Shown one piece after another: positions 41,171 to 50,400 of a DNA stretch of 50,686 bases; position 1 is the stretch's first letter; each line of letters opens with the position of its first letter. The translations under genes were made by a program, and so were the position numbers. Source of the stretch: Bacillota bacterium (GTDB lineage: Bacteria > Bacillota > Clostridia > Acetivibrionales > DUMC01); the NCBI GenBank assembly GCA_013314855.1, contig JABUEW010000013.1:1-50686 (forward strand). Reading direction: 5' to 3'. Under the pieces are notes generated by a model. The model did not search any database. It was not told where the DNA came from and saw nothing but the letters and a program-made list of their open reading frames with translations.

Positions 41171-42610
41171 ATGAAAATTTATAATACTTTGACCAGAAGA
41201 AAAGAAGAGTTTTGTCCAATTAACGATAAAGAGGTACGGATTTATTCATGCGGACCTACAGTATATAATTATGCCCATATAGGGAATCTCAGGACCTATA
41301 TATTTATGGATATTTTAAGGAGAGTACTCCAATATGAGGGTTACAAACTCAAGCATGTTATGAATATAACCGATGTGGGGCACTTGGTATCCGATGCTGA
41401 TGAGGGTGAAGATAAGATGCTTAAGACAGCAAGGGAACAGCAAAAATCACCTTGGGAAATTGCCGATTATTACACCAAAGTATTTTTTCAGGATATTGAG
41501 GCCTTAAATATACAGAAACCTGAAATAATACCTAAAGCAACGGAACATATAAAGGAAATGATCGAATTTGTTGAAGGCCTGGTTGAAAAAGGCTATGGAT
41601 ACGAAACCAGTGATGGAATATATTTTGATATAGGGAAGTTTGAAGGATATGGAAAACTTTCTCGGATAAACCTTGATGAACAGATGGCAGGTGCAAGGGT
41701 TGAGGTTAATGAAGAAAAGAAGCATCCGGCAGATTTTGCTTTGTGGAAGAAAGCCCCGAAGGAGCATATAATGCAGTGGCCAAGTCCCTGGGGCATGGGT
41801 TATCCCGGGTGGCATATTGAATGTTCGGCCATGGGAAGAAAATACCTAGGGGACTTTTTTGATATCCATACGGGTGGGGTGGACCATATTCCTATTCATC
41901 ACGAAAATGAGATAGCGCAATCCGAAGCCCTTTTAGGTAGACCTGCAGTTAAATATTGGATGCATGGCGAGTTTCTTTTAGTGAACAATGGCAAAATGTC
42001 AAAGAGCCTGGGCAATACTTATACAATATCCGATTTAAGGTCGAAGGGATTTAACCCTCTCACCTTCAGATATTTTTGCCTGAATGCCCACTACAGGAAC
42101 AAGTTGAATTTTACATGGGATGCTATAAAGGCGGCCCAGATAGCCTATGATAGACTGCTTGGCGGAGCTTTGACTCATAAAAAAGCAGGTTATGAGGAAA
42201 ATGAAGTGAATTCGGCGGACCCGGAAATAATTGATACCTTTAAAAATGAGTTTGAAGAAGCTATCACTGATGATTTAAATATACCCAAGGCAATGGGAGT
42301 TGTCTGGAATGTTATTAGATATGAAAAGAAATCCAGGGACTTATTTGACTTATTAGTAGATTTTGACAGGGTATTAGGGTTAGATATAGCAAAGGCCGAA
42401 GAAAAAAAGGAAGAAAAAGGGGAAGATGCGGAAGGATTAGAATTAGATGAAGAAATAAAAGAACTTATTGAACAAAGACAACAGGCCAGGAAAGAAAAGA
42501 ACTGGAAGGTGGCTGACGAAATAAGGGATAAGTTGAAGGATATGGGCATATTACTTGAAGACACCCCCCAGGGGGTTAGAGTAATACGGAAAGATAAGGA
42601 TATGAATTAA
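41171..42610 (+). CDS. cysS: Cysteinyl-tRNA synthetase
   Basis: Charges tRNA-Cys. Class I motifs: CGPTVYNYAHIGNLRTY (HIGH-like) near the N-terminus and KMSKSLGNTY. Zinc ligands are found in CGPTVY, GWHIECSAM and HHENE. The C-terminal anticodon-binding domain follows a glutamate-rich linker (KAEEKKEEKGEDAEGLELDEE). ATG 41171 follows GAGGAG; the upstream ATG 41153 has the binding site inside its own frame. The 479-aa length is normal. No T-box leader was seen upstream. Confidence 0.96.
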   Translation: MKIYNTLTRRKEEFCPINDKEVRIYSCGPTVYNYAHIGNLRTYIFMDILRRVLQYEGYKLKHVMNITDVGHLVSDADEGEDKMLKTAREQQKSPWEIADYYTKVFFQDIEALNIQKPEIIPKATEHIKEMIEFVEGLVEKGYGYETSDGIYFDIGKFEGYGKLSRINLDEQMAGARVEVNEEKKHPADFALWKKAPKEHIMQWPSPWGMGYPGWHIECSAMGRKYLGDFFDIHTGGVDHIPIHHENEIAQSEALLGRPAVKYWMHGEFLLVNNGKMSKSLGNTYTISDLRSKGFNPLTFRYFCLNAHYRNKLNFTWDAIKAAQIAYDRLLGGALTHKKAGYEENEVNSADPEIIDTFKNEFEEAITDDLNIPKAMGVVWNVIRYEKKSRDLFDLLVDFDRVLGLDIAKAEEKKEEKGEDAEGLELDEEIKELIEQRQQARKEKNWKVADEIRDKLKDMGILLEDTPQGVRVIRKDKDMN

Positions 42611-42662
42611 TGGTGTAGGGCAATGTATACGTGATTAATAATGAAAATAGAGAAGTGAAAAT

Positions 42663-43076
42663 ATGATTGAGGATTTTTTTAAAAATATGTTTGCAGAAAT
42701 TGATTTAAAGAAACAGGATATAAGGGAGTATTCCCCTCTTGTGCTTGCTTACTTGGGAGATGCCATATATGAACTTTTTATACGTACTTTAGTGTTATCT
42801 GAGGGGAACAGGTCTGTTTACAAGCTGCACAAGCGCTCAACAGAATATGTAAAAGCAAAGGCTCAGTCCGGTACAATCCATAGGATTTTGGAGTTTTTGA
42901 CTCCCGAGGAGCAGGAAATTGTTAGAAGAGGCAGAAATGCAAAGCCGGGTACAGTACCGAAGAATGCTGATATTGTAGAATATAAATATGCTACGGGACT
43001 TGAAGCGCTGCTGGGGTATCTTTATTTGAAGCAGGACTATACCCGCTTGATGCAGGTTTTGAAAATGTGTATATAG
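42663..43076 (+). CDS. mrnC: Mini-ribonuclease III
   Basis: MrnC matures the ends of 23S rRNA in B. subtilis. The 137-aa protein is an RNase III catalytic domain without a dsRNA-binding domain: SPLVLAYLGDAIYELFIRTLVL with the catalytic acidic residues, HKRSTEYVKAKAQ, and RRGRNAKPGTVPKNADIVEYKYATGLEALLGYLYL. The position after cysS agrees with yazC. The start ATG (42663) has GAAGTG upstream. Confidence 0.96.
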   Translation: MIEDFFKNMFAEIDLKKQDIREYSPLVLAYLGDAIYELFIRTLVLSEGNRSVYKLHKRSTEYVKAKAQSGTIHRILEFLTPEEQEIVRRGRNAKPGTVPKNADIVEYKYATGLEALLGYLYLKQDYTRLMQVLKMCI

Positions 43077-43131
43077 TATGTTGTAAGATTAAACTTTAGG
43101 AATATTATGAAGGGAAATGGAATGTAATAAT

Positions 43132-43905
43132 ATGGAAAGAGAAAACATTAGAAAGCAGAATGGCAACGGCAACCTTGACATTCTGGAGGGAAGAAATCCG
43201 GTTATAGAAGCGATTAAAGCTGGTAGAAGCATTAACAAAATACTTATCGCGAAAGGAGAAAGAGAGGGTTCGATTAATTACCTGGCAGCTCTTGCTTCAG
43301 AAAAGAGGATTGTGGTACAGGAAGTAGATAGGGCAAAGCTTGATAAAATATCTGTTACAGGATCACACCAGGGTGTTATTGCATATGTTTCTGTAAAGGA
43401 GTATGTTGAAGTTGATGATATATTGGAAATTGCCGGTTCAAAGGACGAAGAGCCTTTTATTCTAATTCTTGATGGAATAACCGATGCCCAAAACTTAGGG
43501 GCAATATTGAGGACAGCAGATGCTTGTGGGGTACATGGAGTAATAATTCCAAAACGCAGGGCAATAGGACTTACTGCTGCAGTTGCCAGAGCTTCGGCAG
43601 GAGCTGTTGAATATGTTCCTGTAGCGAGGGTTACTAATATTGCACAAACAATAGAATATTTGAAAAAAGAAAATATTTGGGTAGTCGGTACAGATTCTTC
43701 AGGAGATAAGTCTTTCCAGGAAAGTGATTTAAGGGGACCTGTTGCAATTGTTATTGGCAGTGAGGGAGAAGGAATGAGCAGATTGGTGGCTGAAAAGTGT
43801 GATTTTATTGTAAATATCCCCATGAGAGGATATATTAATTCCTTGAATTCATCTGTAGCTGCGGCATTAGTAATGTATGAAGTATTAAGACAAAGAAACG
43901 GATGA
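43132..43905 (+). CDS. rlmB: TrmH/SpoU-family rRNA methyltransferase (RlmB-like)
   Basis: A SPOUT-class 2'-O-ribose methyltransferase, probably acting on 23S rRNA. The N-terminal L30e-like substrate domain (LDILEGRNPVIEAIKAGRSINK) and the catalytic knot are visible: DGITDAQNLGAILRTADACGVHGVIIP, VVGTDSSG, IVIGSEGEGMSRLV and MRGYINSLNSSVAAALVMYEVLR. The start could be ATG 43132 or ATG 43117; neither has an ideal ribosome binding site. It lies between mrnC and rae1, as in B. subtilis (yacO). Confidence 0.93.
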   Translation: MERENIRKQNGNGNLDILEGRNPVIEAIKAGRSINKILIAKGEREGSINYLAALASEKRIVVQEVDRAKLDKISVTGSHQGVIAYVSVKEYVEVDDILEIAGSKDEEPFILILDGITDAQNLGAILRTADACGVHGVIIPKRRAIGLTAAVARASAGAVEYVPVARVTNIAQTIEYLKKENIWVVGTDSSGDKSFQESDLRGPVAIVIGSEGEGMSRLVAEKCDFIVNIPMRGYINSLNSSVAAALVMYEVLRQRNG

Positions 43906-43918
43906 GGATTGGGAGCAA

Positions 43919-44431
43919 ATGGAGTACCTGCTTGTGGACGGATATAATATTATTAATGCCTGGAAAGATGTTTTCGACCTCAATAGGGAGTCCCTTGAAG
44001 AATGCAGGGAAAAGCTCCTTTATATGCTGTCTAATTATGAAGGATATAAGAGAATAAAGATCATTGTAGTATTTGATGCTCATTTGGTAAGTGGAAGCAA
44101 GAAGAAAGTTGAAAAGTATGATAATATTATTGTAGTATTTACAGGAGAAAACCAGACTGCGGACAATTATATTGAAAGGTTTGTCTATAAATTGGGGAAT
44201 GAGCATACCATAAGAGTTGCAACTTCAGACTACCTGGAACAGACTATAGTCTTGAGAAACGGTGGGGCCAGGATGACGCCCAGGGAATTGAGGAAAGAGA
44301 TTGAAGACGCCCATAGAAGTATGATAAAAGATTTTAGTAAAAATCAGTATAGTGAAAAAAATACCATAATGTCCAACATAAAGCCGGAATTGGCGGATTT
44401 GCTGGAAAAAATAAGGAGAAGCAAGTTGTAG
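43919..44431 (+). CDS. rae1: NYN-domain endoribonuclease Rae1 (YacP)
   Basis: Rae1 cleaves mRNA in the ribosomal A site in B. subtilis. The 170-aa protein has the PIN/NYN acidic pattern: EYLLVDGYNIINAWKD, KIIVVFDAHLVSGS, VVFTGENQTADNYIERFVYKL and VATSDYLEQTIVLRNG, ending in the conserved RELRKEIEDAHRSM. GGATTGGGAG precedes the ATG. In B. subtilis sigH follows; here a heparinase-like gene starts 23 bases later. Confidence 0.94.
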   Translation: MEYLLVDGYNIINAWKDVFDLNRESLEECREKLLYMLSNYEGYKRIKIIVVFDAHLVSGSKKKVEKYDNIIVVFTGENQTADNYIERFVYKLGNEHTIRVATSDYLEQTIVLRNGGARMTPRELRKEIEDAHRSMIKDFSKNQYSEKNTIMSNIKPELADLLEKIRRSKL

Positions 44432-44454
44432 AATATGCAAAGGAGAGTTTCTAA

Positions 44455-47400
44455 ATGACCGAACCACGCTTGTATACAAGTAATAAGGAGATAGATAATA
44501 TCAAAAAGTTTTTGAAACAATATGACTGGTATGCGGATGCTTACCAAAACATAAAATCCAGTGTTGATTCAATGTTGAAGAAAGGTTTCGAAGTTCCTAA
44601 AGAAAGCGGCTTTGTATTTTTTGATTCATGCTCACGGGATAATGCCCGCTTAATATTTGATCCGTACCGTCCAAATGACCATATTTGTCCTGTTTGCGGT
44701 ATGAATTACAAGGATAAACCTTTTCAGAGAGCATGGGTTTTGAGTTATCACTCGTGGCTTTCACAAATGAGCATTCTTTTAGGAATTGTTTACCTGATTG
44801 ATGGAGACGAAGCTTATGCAAAGGCGTTGAGAACTATTCTGCTTGATTATGCAAAGTATTACCATGAATACCCAAATAACGACAATGAACTTGGACCAAC
44901 CAGGGTATTTCAGTCAACGTACATGGAGTCGGTGTGGGATACATATCTTGCAGGTGCTTATGATATGGTAAGGAGCAGTCTCTGCTTTACAAAAGATGAC
45001 TGCATTGTAATAGAAAATGATTTATTCCGCGCTTCGGCAGAGATTATTATGGATTATGATGAAAAAATGAACAACCGGCAGGCATTTAACAATGCTGCTA
45101 TCTGCTCCATCGGATTTTTGCTGGAGGATCGGAAATTGATTGATTATGCCCTCTATGGTACACACGGGTTTATACCACATATGAATAAATCCGTGCTTGA
45201 GGACGGTTTGTGGTATGAGGGGGATAACTACCATTTTGCCACATTACCGTCTATAGTAAATATCGCCGAAGTCTGCAGGCATAATGGATTGGATTTTTAT
45301 TTACAGGAATTTAACGGGCACAGCATTAAGATGATGTTTGAAGCGCCATTGATGTCTCTGCAGCCGGATTTGACATTTCCTTCGAGGAAGGATTCCAGAT
45401 ATGCAAACCATATAGCCCAGAGGTGGTATGCCGGGTTATATGAACTCGCTTATACCCGTTATAGGGACCCATTATTTGCTAAAATACTGAAGATAGCTTA
45501 TTCCTATAATCCGCCGAAAGGTTTTGACCCACCAAGCGCGGCAGGAATAATGGATGTCTTCAGGGCAGAAGTGGCAAGACGGAACAGGCTGGATTGGAGA
45601 GGATTCCTAAATGCAACACCTGAGCTTGGTGAAGATAATGGACTGCCTGTAACCCGTAGCATAAATATGACGGGAACAGGACTTGCCGTATTAAGGAAGA
45701 ACAACAGCCAAACTTATGTAAGCCTTGATTATGGAAGATACGGAGGGGGGCACGGACATCCTGACAGGCTTAATCTGAATTTCTTTGCCGGTGGACACAG
45801 GTGGTTGTCAGATTGGGGTACAGGAAACTACTATTTTGATCATCTCCATTGGTACCGCTCGACAATAGCCCACAATACCGTTGGAGTTGACGGACATCCT
45901 CATATGCAGGTTGATGGGAGGTGTAACCTGTTTCAAGAGACTTCGATGGTTTCCATAGCTTCTGCTGAAGTTGTAGGGATTGCACCGGGTGTTGACATGA
46001 GCAGGACTGTCATACTGCTGGATAATGACTTGCTGTTTGACTTCGTAAGCGTAAATTCCAATGAGCCGCACCAATACCATTATGCACTTCACAGTTTTGG
46101 TGAACTGGTGTTAGAGGAAGAAAACCTGGAACCTGCCCAACTGCATGGCGATAATTATTCATTTATAAAGGAAATATACAGGTACACTACCGGAGACAAC
46201 TGGAGTTCAAAATTTCAGAATAAAGATGCATCGTTAGTCATTAGAATGATCGGGCAACCGGATACTGTTATTTACAAAGGAAAGGCTTATGGACCACCGG
46301 ATCAGATCCCTACCTTATTTCCAGTACTTGTTGTAGAAAGGAATAAAACGGCAACAGATTTTGTTACTTTAATGGAATCGGTAGAATCTAAAAATGATGC
46401 ATTGGTTTTGAATTTTTCCAAGTTAAACGAAAGTACTTTTTGTATAGAGTGCAGGGATAACATCCGGTATGTCATTATAAAAGCCGAGGAAGGGTGGGCA
46501 GTTTTAATATATAACAAGAAAAATCTTGTAAGTCTTCACAGCTTTGGACTTAAGGAAGTTCAGGAGTATATGAAATTTATGATTCCTTTAAGTCATTTTG
46601 AGTGCATATTTGAAGAAAACGAATGTCGGGTGGTGGTACCTGAACTATTTGGAAACATTACATTTTCAGCTGAATTGATACAGTCCTACTTGATGAGCAA
46701 GAACAAGGTATTGGTAAACGGTAAAAATGTTGCGTTGGTAAGAGTAGGAAATGCGTATGTGGTTAAACAGGATGGTAAGAGATATGCAAAGGTAGGAAAA
46801 AATAAGCTTTTTGTCGGTATAGAAAACTTGATCGATATAGAACTGTATAACTTTACTAATGATGTATGGAAAGAAAAAGTACAGCTTGATTTGCCAGCGG
46901 GTTGGGAACTGTTAAAAACTCCTCATATTAATGTTGCGCCTTTCTCGACAGAATTAATCAAAGTTGCTGTTATTTGTAATAACACTGAATTGTTATCAAC
47001 AGGAAATGAAACATGTAATATAAGATTCAATCCTACAGGGGATATTTGGAATTTTGAAGTTGGCAGCCCGGTTGAGATTGATGAGTGGATACCGAGGGGC
47101 CAAGGAAGATTATTTAAAATTTTTATTAAAAATGTCACTGATCTACCTGTAAAAGTTGAATGCTCACTAGAGAAAGAGTCCTTTGTAATTGATGCTTCAA
47201 AAGCAAAGGAATTGGTTATACCTTTTGAGATGCTCGATATTGATCCGGACCAGGAAAGCATATCAATCCCATATACACTCAAGGTCGGGTCATATATAAT
47301 CAACAGGATTTATTCAAAAGCGTTGACAAAAGCGGTATGGATAAAGAGGAATATACCCATTGATTCCTTTGCTTGGAAACCTAACATTCATTTACAAAAC

Positions 47401-47955
47401 GAGTCACAGGTAAGAAGAGGGGAAAAACACTGGGAAGGTCTAAATGATCTTTCGGCAGAAGCTATGGTTTGTGCAGATGACAAAGGTCTTATATTAAAAG
47501 TCAAAGTAAAAGATAACTGCGTACTATTTAGTGGAGGGAAATTCTTCTTTGATAATGATAGTATACAGGTTTATTTTGACCGAAGGACTGAAAAATACAG
47601 GAATGTAGACAGCATTACACCGGGCGTCTACGGCTTTGTTGTGATTCCTGGGGTGTTCGATAATTCTTCATCAATAAAAGCAGTCGGTACTGACATAGGC
47701 AATTTGGACAGCATAGGTGTATCTACCTACCTGACCGCAGACGGGTATGAAATGCTGTTGGACATACCGTGGGAGTGCATAGGAGGTAGGCCCGAAAGTG
47801 GTGATCTGTGGGGATTCGACTTAATTGTCAACGATCGTGATTCGGGAGTGCGCAGAGATCTGCAGATGGTTTGGTCAGGCTGCATGCCTGGGGAACGGAC
47901 CTACCTAATGCAGCAGTATCATAATCCTAAAAGATTCGGGTTGCTGCTTTTTTAG
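44455..47955 (+). CDS. Heparinase II/III-type lyase with C-terminal CBM9-like domain
   Basis: A 1166-aa protein without a signal peptide, hence probably cytoplasmic. An (alpha/alpha) toroid occupies about 1-390: NNRQAFNNAAICSIGFLLED, then GFIPHMNKSVLEDGLWYEGD and NYHFATLPSIV. The heparinase beta-sandwich begins near 430 with GGGHGHPDRLNLNFFAGGH and WYRSTIAHNTVGVDGHPHMQ, the conserved histidine region. A beta domain of unclear type follows (about 750-980). The last 180 residues resemble CBM9 (DLSAEAMVCADDKGLILKV, YEMLLDIPWECIGGRP, GFDLIVNDRDSGVRR). An N-terminal C78-P-V-C81 pair is unusual. It likely cleaves uronate-containing oligosaccharides; the substrate is unknown. Its ribosome binding site (AAAGGAGAG) follows rae1 directly. 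Confidence 0.85.
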   Translation: MTEPRLYTSNKEIDNIKKFLKQYDWYADAYQNIKSSVDSMLKKGFEVPKESGFVFFDSCSRDNARLIFDPYRPNDHICPVCGMNYKDKPFQRAWVLSYHSWLSQMSILLGIVYLIDGDEAYAKALRTILLDYAKYYHEYPNNDNELGPTRVFQSTYMESVWDTYLAGAYDMVRSSLCFTKDDCIVIENDLFRASAEIIMDYDEKMNNRQAFNNAAICSIGFLLEDRKLIDYALYGTHGFIPHMNKSVLEDGLWYEGDNYHFATLPSIVNIAEVCRHNGLDFYLQEFNGHSIKMMFEAPLMSLQPDLTFPSRKDSRYANHIAQRWYAGLYELAYTRYRDPLFAKILKIAYSYNPPKGFDPPSAAGIMDVFRAEVARRNRLDWRGFLNATPELGEDNGLPVTRSINMTGTGLAVLRKNNSQTYVSLDYGRYGGGHGHPDRLNLNFFAGGHRWLSDWGTGNYYFDHLHWYRSTIAHNTVGVDGHPHMQVDGRCNLFQETSMVSIASAEVVGIAPGVDMSRTVILLDNDLLFDFVSVNSNEPHQYHYALHSFGELVLEEENLEPAQLHGDNYSFIKEIYRYTTGDNWSSKFQNKDASLVIRMIGQPDTVIYKGKAYGPPDQIPTLFPVLVVERNKTATDFVTLMESVESKNDALVLNFSKLNESTFCIECRDNIRYVIIKAEEGWAVLIYNKKNLVSLHSFGLKEVQEYMKFMIPLSHFECIFEENECRVVVPELFGNITFSAELIQSYLMSKNKVLVNGKNVALVRVGNAYVVKQDGKRYAKVGKNKLFVGIENLIDIELYNFTNDVWKEKVQLDLPAGWELLKTPHINVAPFSTELIKVAVICNNTELLSTGNETCNIRFNPTGDIWNFEVGSPVEIDEWIPRGQGRLFKIFIKNVTDLPVKVECSLEKESFVIDASKAKELVIPFEMLDIDPDQESISIPYTLKVGSYIINRIYSKALTKAVWIKRNIPIDSFAWKPNIHLQNESQVRRGEKHWEGLNDLSAEAMVCADDKGLILKVKVKDNCVLFSGGKFFFDNDSIQVYFDRRTEKYRNVDSITPGVYGFVVIPGVFDNSSSIKAVGTDIGNLDSIGVSTYLTADGYEMLLDIPWECIGGRPESGDLWGFDLIVNDRDSGVRRDLQMVWSGCMPGERTYLMQQYHNPKRFGLLLF

Positions 47956-48020
47956 CGTATATATATATAATTTATAAAAACCCTAATATCTGGGAATTAA
48001 ATTACTATACGCTGGGGTTT

Positions 48021-48176
48021 GGAAAGGGGATTCCCCTTTCCCGTTTTAAGGAGGGTGCTTAAGGATTCTGCAATAAATATGATAAGGCAGAATCCGTCGA
48101 AGGGAACCATAGGGTTCCCTAGCGAACAAGAAAATTTGCTTCGATGTTCAAGTCATGAGCGAAGCAAATTTTCTTG
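48021..48176. repeat. Four consecutive perfect hairpins between convergent lyase-like genes
   Basis: Hairpin 1: GGAAAGGGG (48021-48029) with CCCCTTTCC (48033-48041), followed by GTTTT, likely the terminator of the heparinase gene. Hairpin 2: GGATTCTGC (48063-48071) with GCAGAATCC (48087-48095). Hairpin 3: AGGGAACC (48101-48108) with GGTTCCCT (48113-48120). Hairpin 4: 17-base perfect arms 48127-48143 and 48160-48176. The right arm of hairpin 4 encodes the last residues of the minus-strand gene, whose stop codon lies in its loop region. Confidence 0.85.
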
Positions 48177-50051
48177 GAGGAAGGGTAATACACGGCTGTC
48201 CAGTCCTGTAGCTTCGAAAATGGACTTAGGACGGGGGCATCCATTTATTGTTGCTATCATAATGCCTTCACTTATGGGGCTGTATGCAAAATGCAAATCC
48301 AAGTCTTTTCTTGTATATCTGACCCAGCGGGTGTATGCTCCCATTTGGGAAGTAATTTTATCTTTTAAAGTACTATCTTCAACAAAACTTACAAACCTGT
48401 TTATATCTTTAAATTCCGAACTTGATTTAATATGAGCAATAAAGCCTGCAGAAGTCAGTATAATGTCTTTCGGATCGAAAGATTTTGCAGGACCTTCATA
48501 GTTATAAAAGGAAATCATTATAAAGTTTTTAACTTTTTCAACTTTAACAGTAGCTCTCCGTCCATGGTTTGTAAGTTCCAGAGGTTTGAATGCCATATAC
48601 ACAGGTCCGTCCTTAACAAATATTGTACAGGGTTTAATGCTTTCTCCTTCAAGACTGGACAATTTATCAGTACCCAGCCATATTTCCTCTATGGTATTGA
48701 AATGGCATGGCATGATAATTGATAATTTCATACTGGAAATATTGTTGGCTTCAAAATGTTTGGGTTTATAAACAACCATAGCACAATCCTTATACTGCAG
48801 ACCAAACTTTCTTCCTTCATCTCTAAATGATTCAACACCATGCACGCGGCCGTTATAAACGTTTTCTACGCCTGGTATTTTTTCATTTATAATATATCGA
48901 CTGAAAACCACGCCTATATCTTCTAAATGTGAAGCCGGAACCTTTTTTCTATATACTGTATAAAAGGATTCACTGGCTGCGCCATCATGGAACTGGGAAT
49001 AAGCTGTGCCAATTGCAAAATCCTCTGTCATATAAGTTGTATTAGGTCCGGAATAAGCTGGGTATTCAATTTTACAATCTTCATATATATATTCGGGGGA
49101 TGGCAAGCACTCGGAAGTGGTTATGACATTATATGGAAAAGCTTTATTGAGCAATATGTCGGCTAAATAATCCGGACAATGGCAATCTCCACTGCACAAC
49201 CATGCAAGATTAGGCCACATTAGCGTTTCCAAACCGCAGTGAATTACCTGCTGTTTGTGAGGCGGAAACATGTTGGTTACCGGGTTGATAAATATTTTTT
49301 CACCAAATACCAGGTACAGTAAAGCCGTTAGATTATGCGGATGTCCCACAGAATCTACCATGTAAGCTCTTGAGTATGGTCCGGCAAGATGAGCAGTAGG
49401 TGCATGATAATGGGTGGCTATTTCAGCCCACATCCGTTCTTCACACTGCCTGGCCAGATTCTTTGCTTCATGATCCTCAATATAGTTAACTATTTCGGCT
49501 AAGGCGTGGGTAGATATAGGTGTATAAGTAGGACTGCCGTATTCCATTATTGTCCCGCAACGCATAAGTACTTCTTTTAACTGGTTTAGTTTTTGCATAC
49601 CGGTTTTGAATGCTTCCTCGTCTCCAAACATTTCGCCTGCCGCCAACAGTGTAAACGTATTCATAGAAGCAAAATTATCATTGTACATAGTGAAATGGAT
49701 TTTGTCACTTGCTGCACCGGGCAGGCTGTTCTTTACATAACCTTCCAGTTTTTCTACAGCCTTTTTTGTAAGCCTGTCTTTGTACTTCAAAAGGATCTGG
49801 AGAGATGTCATGGGTGTAAAATGGCAAACCTGAAGGGGGACTGCTTCTATTATCCTGTTTGCCCGGGTTATTGCATGTTCATCACCATCCAGTAGAGGCA
49901 GACAGTGCCACATTATCTCACGGAAGCCTGGTTCTCTTTCCTTGCCATGCCAATTTAGTTCATCGTCTATCTTGTCAAACATATATTTCCTGTATAATTC
50001 ATAGATTTGTTTCCTTCGACTTTTCTGCAATTGGATATCCCATTCATGCAT
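48153..50051 (-). CDS. Toroid-type protein, possible polysaccharide lyase, 632 aa
   Basis: The N-terminal half (about 20-330) reads as an (alpha/alpha) toroid: MTSLQILLKYKDRLTKKAVEKL, NDNFASMNTFTLLAAGEMFGD, YGSPTYTPISTHALAEIVNY and GPYSRAYMVDSVGHPHNLTA, which carries possible catalytic Tyr and His residues. The C-terminal half is beta-rich (FAIGTAYSQFHDG, VYRKKVPASHLEDIGVVFSRY), as in chondroitin/heparinase-type lyases, but I cannot assign a family. No signal peptide is visible. GAAAGGAG precedes the ATG. The final seven or so residues (QENLLRS) are encoded by a hairpin arm, so the true end may have been replaced. It faces the heparinase gene. Confidence 0.75.
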   Translation of the reverse strand: MHEWDIQLQKSRRKQIYELYRKYMFDKIDDELNWHGKEREPGFREIMWHCLPLLDGDEHAITRANRIIEAVPLQVCHFTPMTSLQILLKYKDRLTKKAVEKLEGYVKNSLPGAASDKIHFTMYNDNFASMNTFTLLAAGEMFGDEEAFKTGMQKLNQLKEVLMRCGTIMEYGSPTYTPISTHALAEIVNYIEDHEAKNLARQCEERMWAEIATHYHAPTAHLAGPYSRAYMVDSVGHPHNLTALLYLVFGEKIFINPVTNMFPPHKQQVIHCGLETLMWPNLAWLCSGDCHCPDYLADILLNKAFPYNVITTSECLPSPEYIYEDCKIEYPAYSGPNTTYMTEDFAIGTAYSQFHDGAASESFYTVYRKKVPASHLEDIGVVFSRYIINEKIPGVENVYNGRVHGVESFRDEGRKFGLQYKDCAMVVYKPKHFEANNISSMKLSIIMPCHFNTIEEIWLGTDKLSSLEGESIKPCTIFVKDGPVYMAFKPLELTNHGRRATVKVEKVKNFIMISFYNYEGPAKSFDPKDIILTSAGFIAHIKSSSEFKDINRFVSFVEDSTLKDKITSQMGAYTRWVRYTRKDLDLHFAYSPISEGIMIATINGCPRPKSIFEATGLDSRVLPFLQENLLRS

Positions 50052-50112
50052 ACTTATTAACTCCTTTCTTGACCATACAATATTATTTTAGGTGAATAAG
50101 ATAGACACGAGT

Positions 50113-50337
50113 CTATACTGCTTTATGTAAAAAACCTTTAGTTTCACATGTAAGATTAATACGGTTTTTATCGGCAGTATGTGAATTTACCGTGAATGGC
50201 CTGATAAAAACTACATTTTCTCCTTCCTTAAAAAAAGCCGGACTTTTTAAATTGGATGAGAATGTTTGGTGATTGGGTATAGTGCTGCTTTGCTTGTCTA
50301 CTTTTTGGGGAAAGTCCCTGGAATTTACATCAACCAT
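50113..50337 (-). CDS. Small protein of unknown function before the toroid gene
   Basis: A 74-aa product starting MVDVNSRDFPQKVDKQSS and containing FFKEGENVVFIRPFTVNSH and a C-terminal NLTCETKGFLHKAV. It appears soluble. GAGGAGG lies seven bases before the ATG at 50337, stronger evidence than for the in-frame ATG at 50400. The toroid gene follows 61 bases later on the same strand, so the two are probably co-transcribed. No homolog was recognised; a fragment of a larger gene is possible. Confidence 0.6.
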   Translation of the reverse strand: MVDVNSRDFPQKVDKQSSTIPNHQTFSSNLKSPAFFKEGENVVFIRPFTVNSHTADKNRINLTCETKGFLHKAV

Positions 50338-50400
50338 ATGTACAACCTCCTCTGAAGTTATTCCAAAGCATCCTTGTATACCTTTCAAAAGAAATAGCAT

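Noticed and set aside
48019-48435. Plus-strand 138-codon frame after the heparinase gene
   Set aside because: It runs through the four hairpins and then antisense to the toroid gene, with no convincing start.
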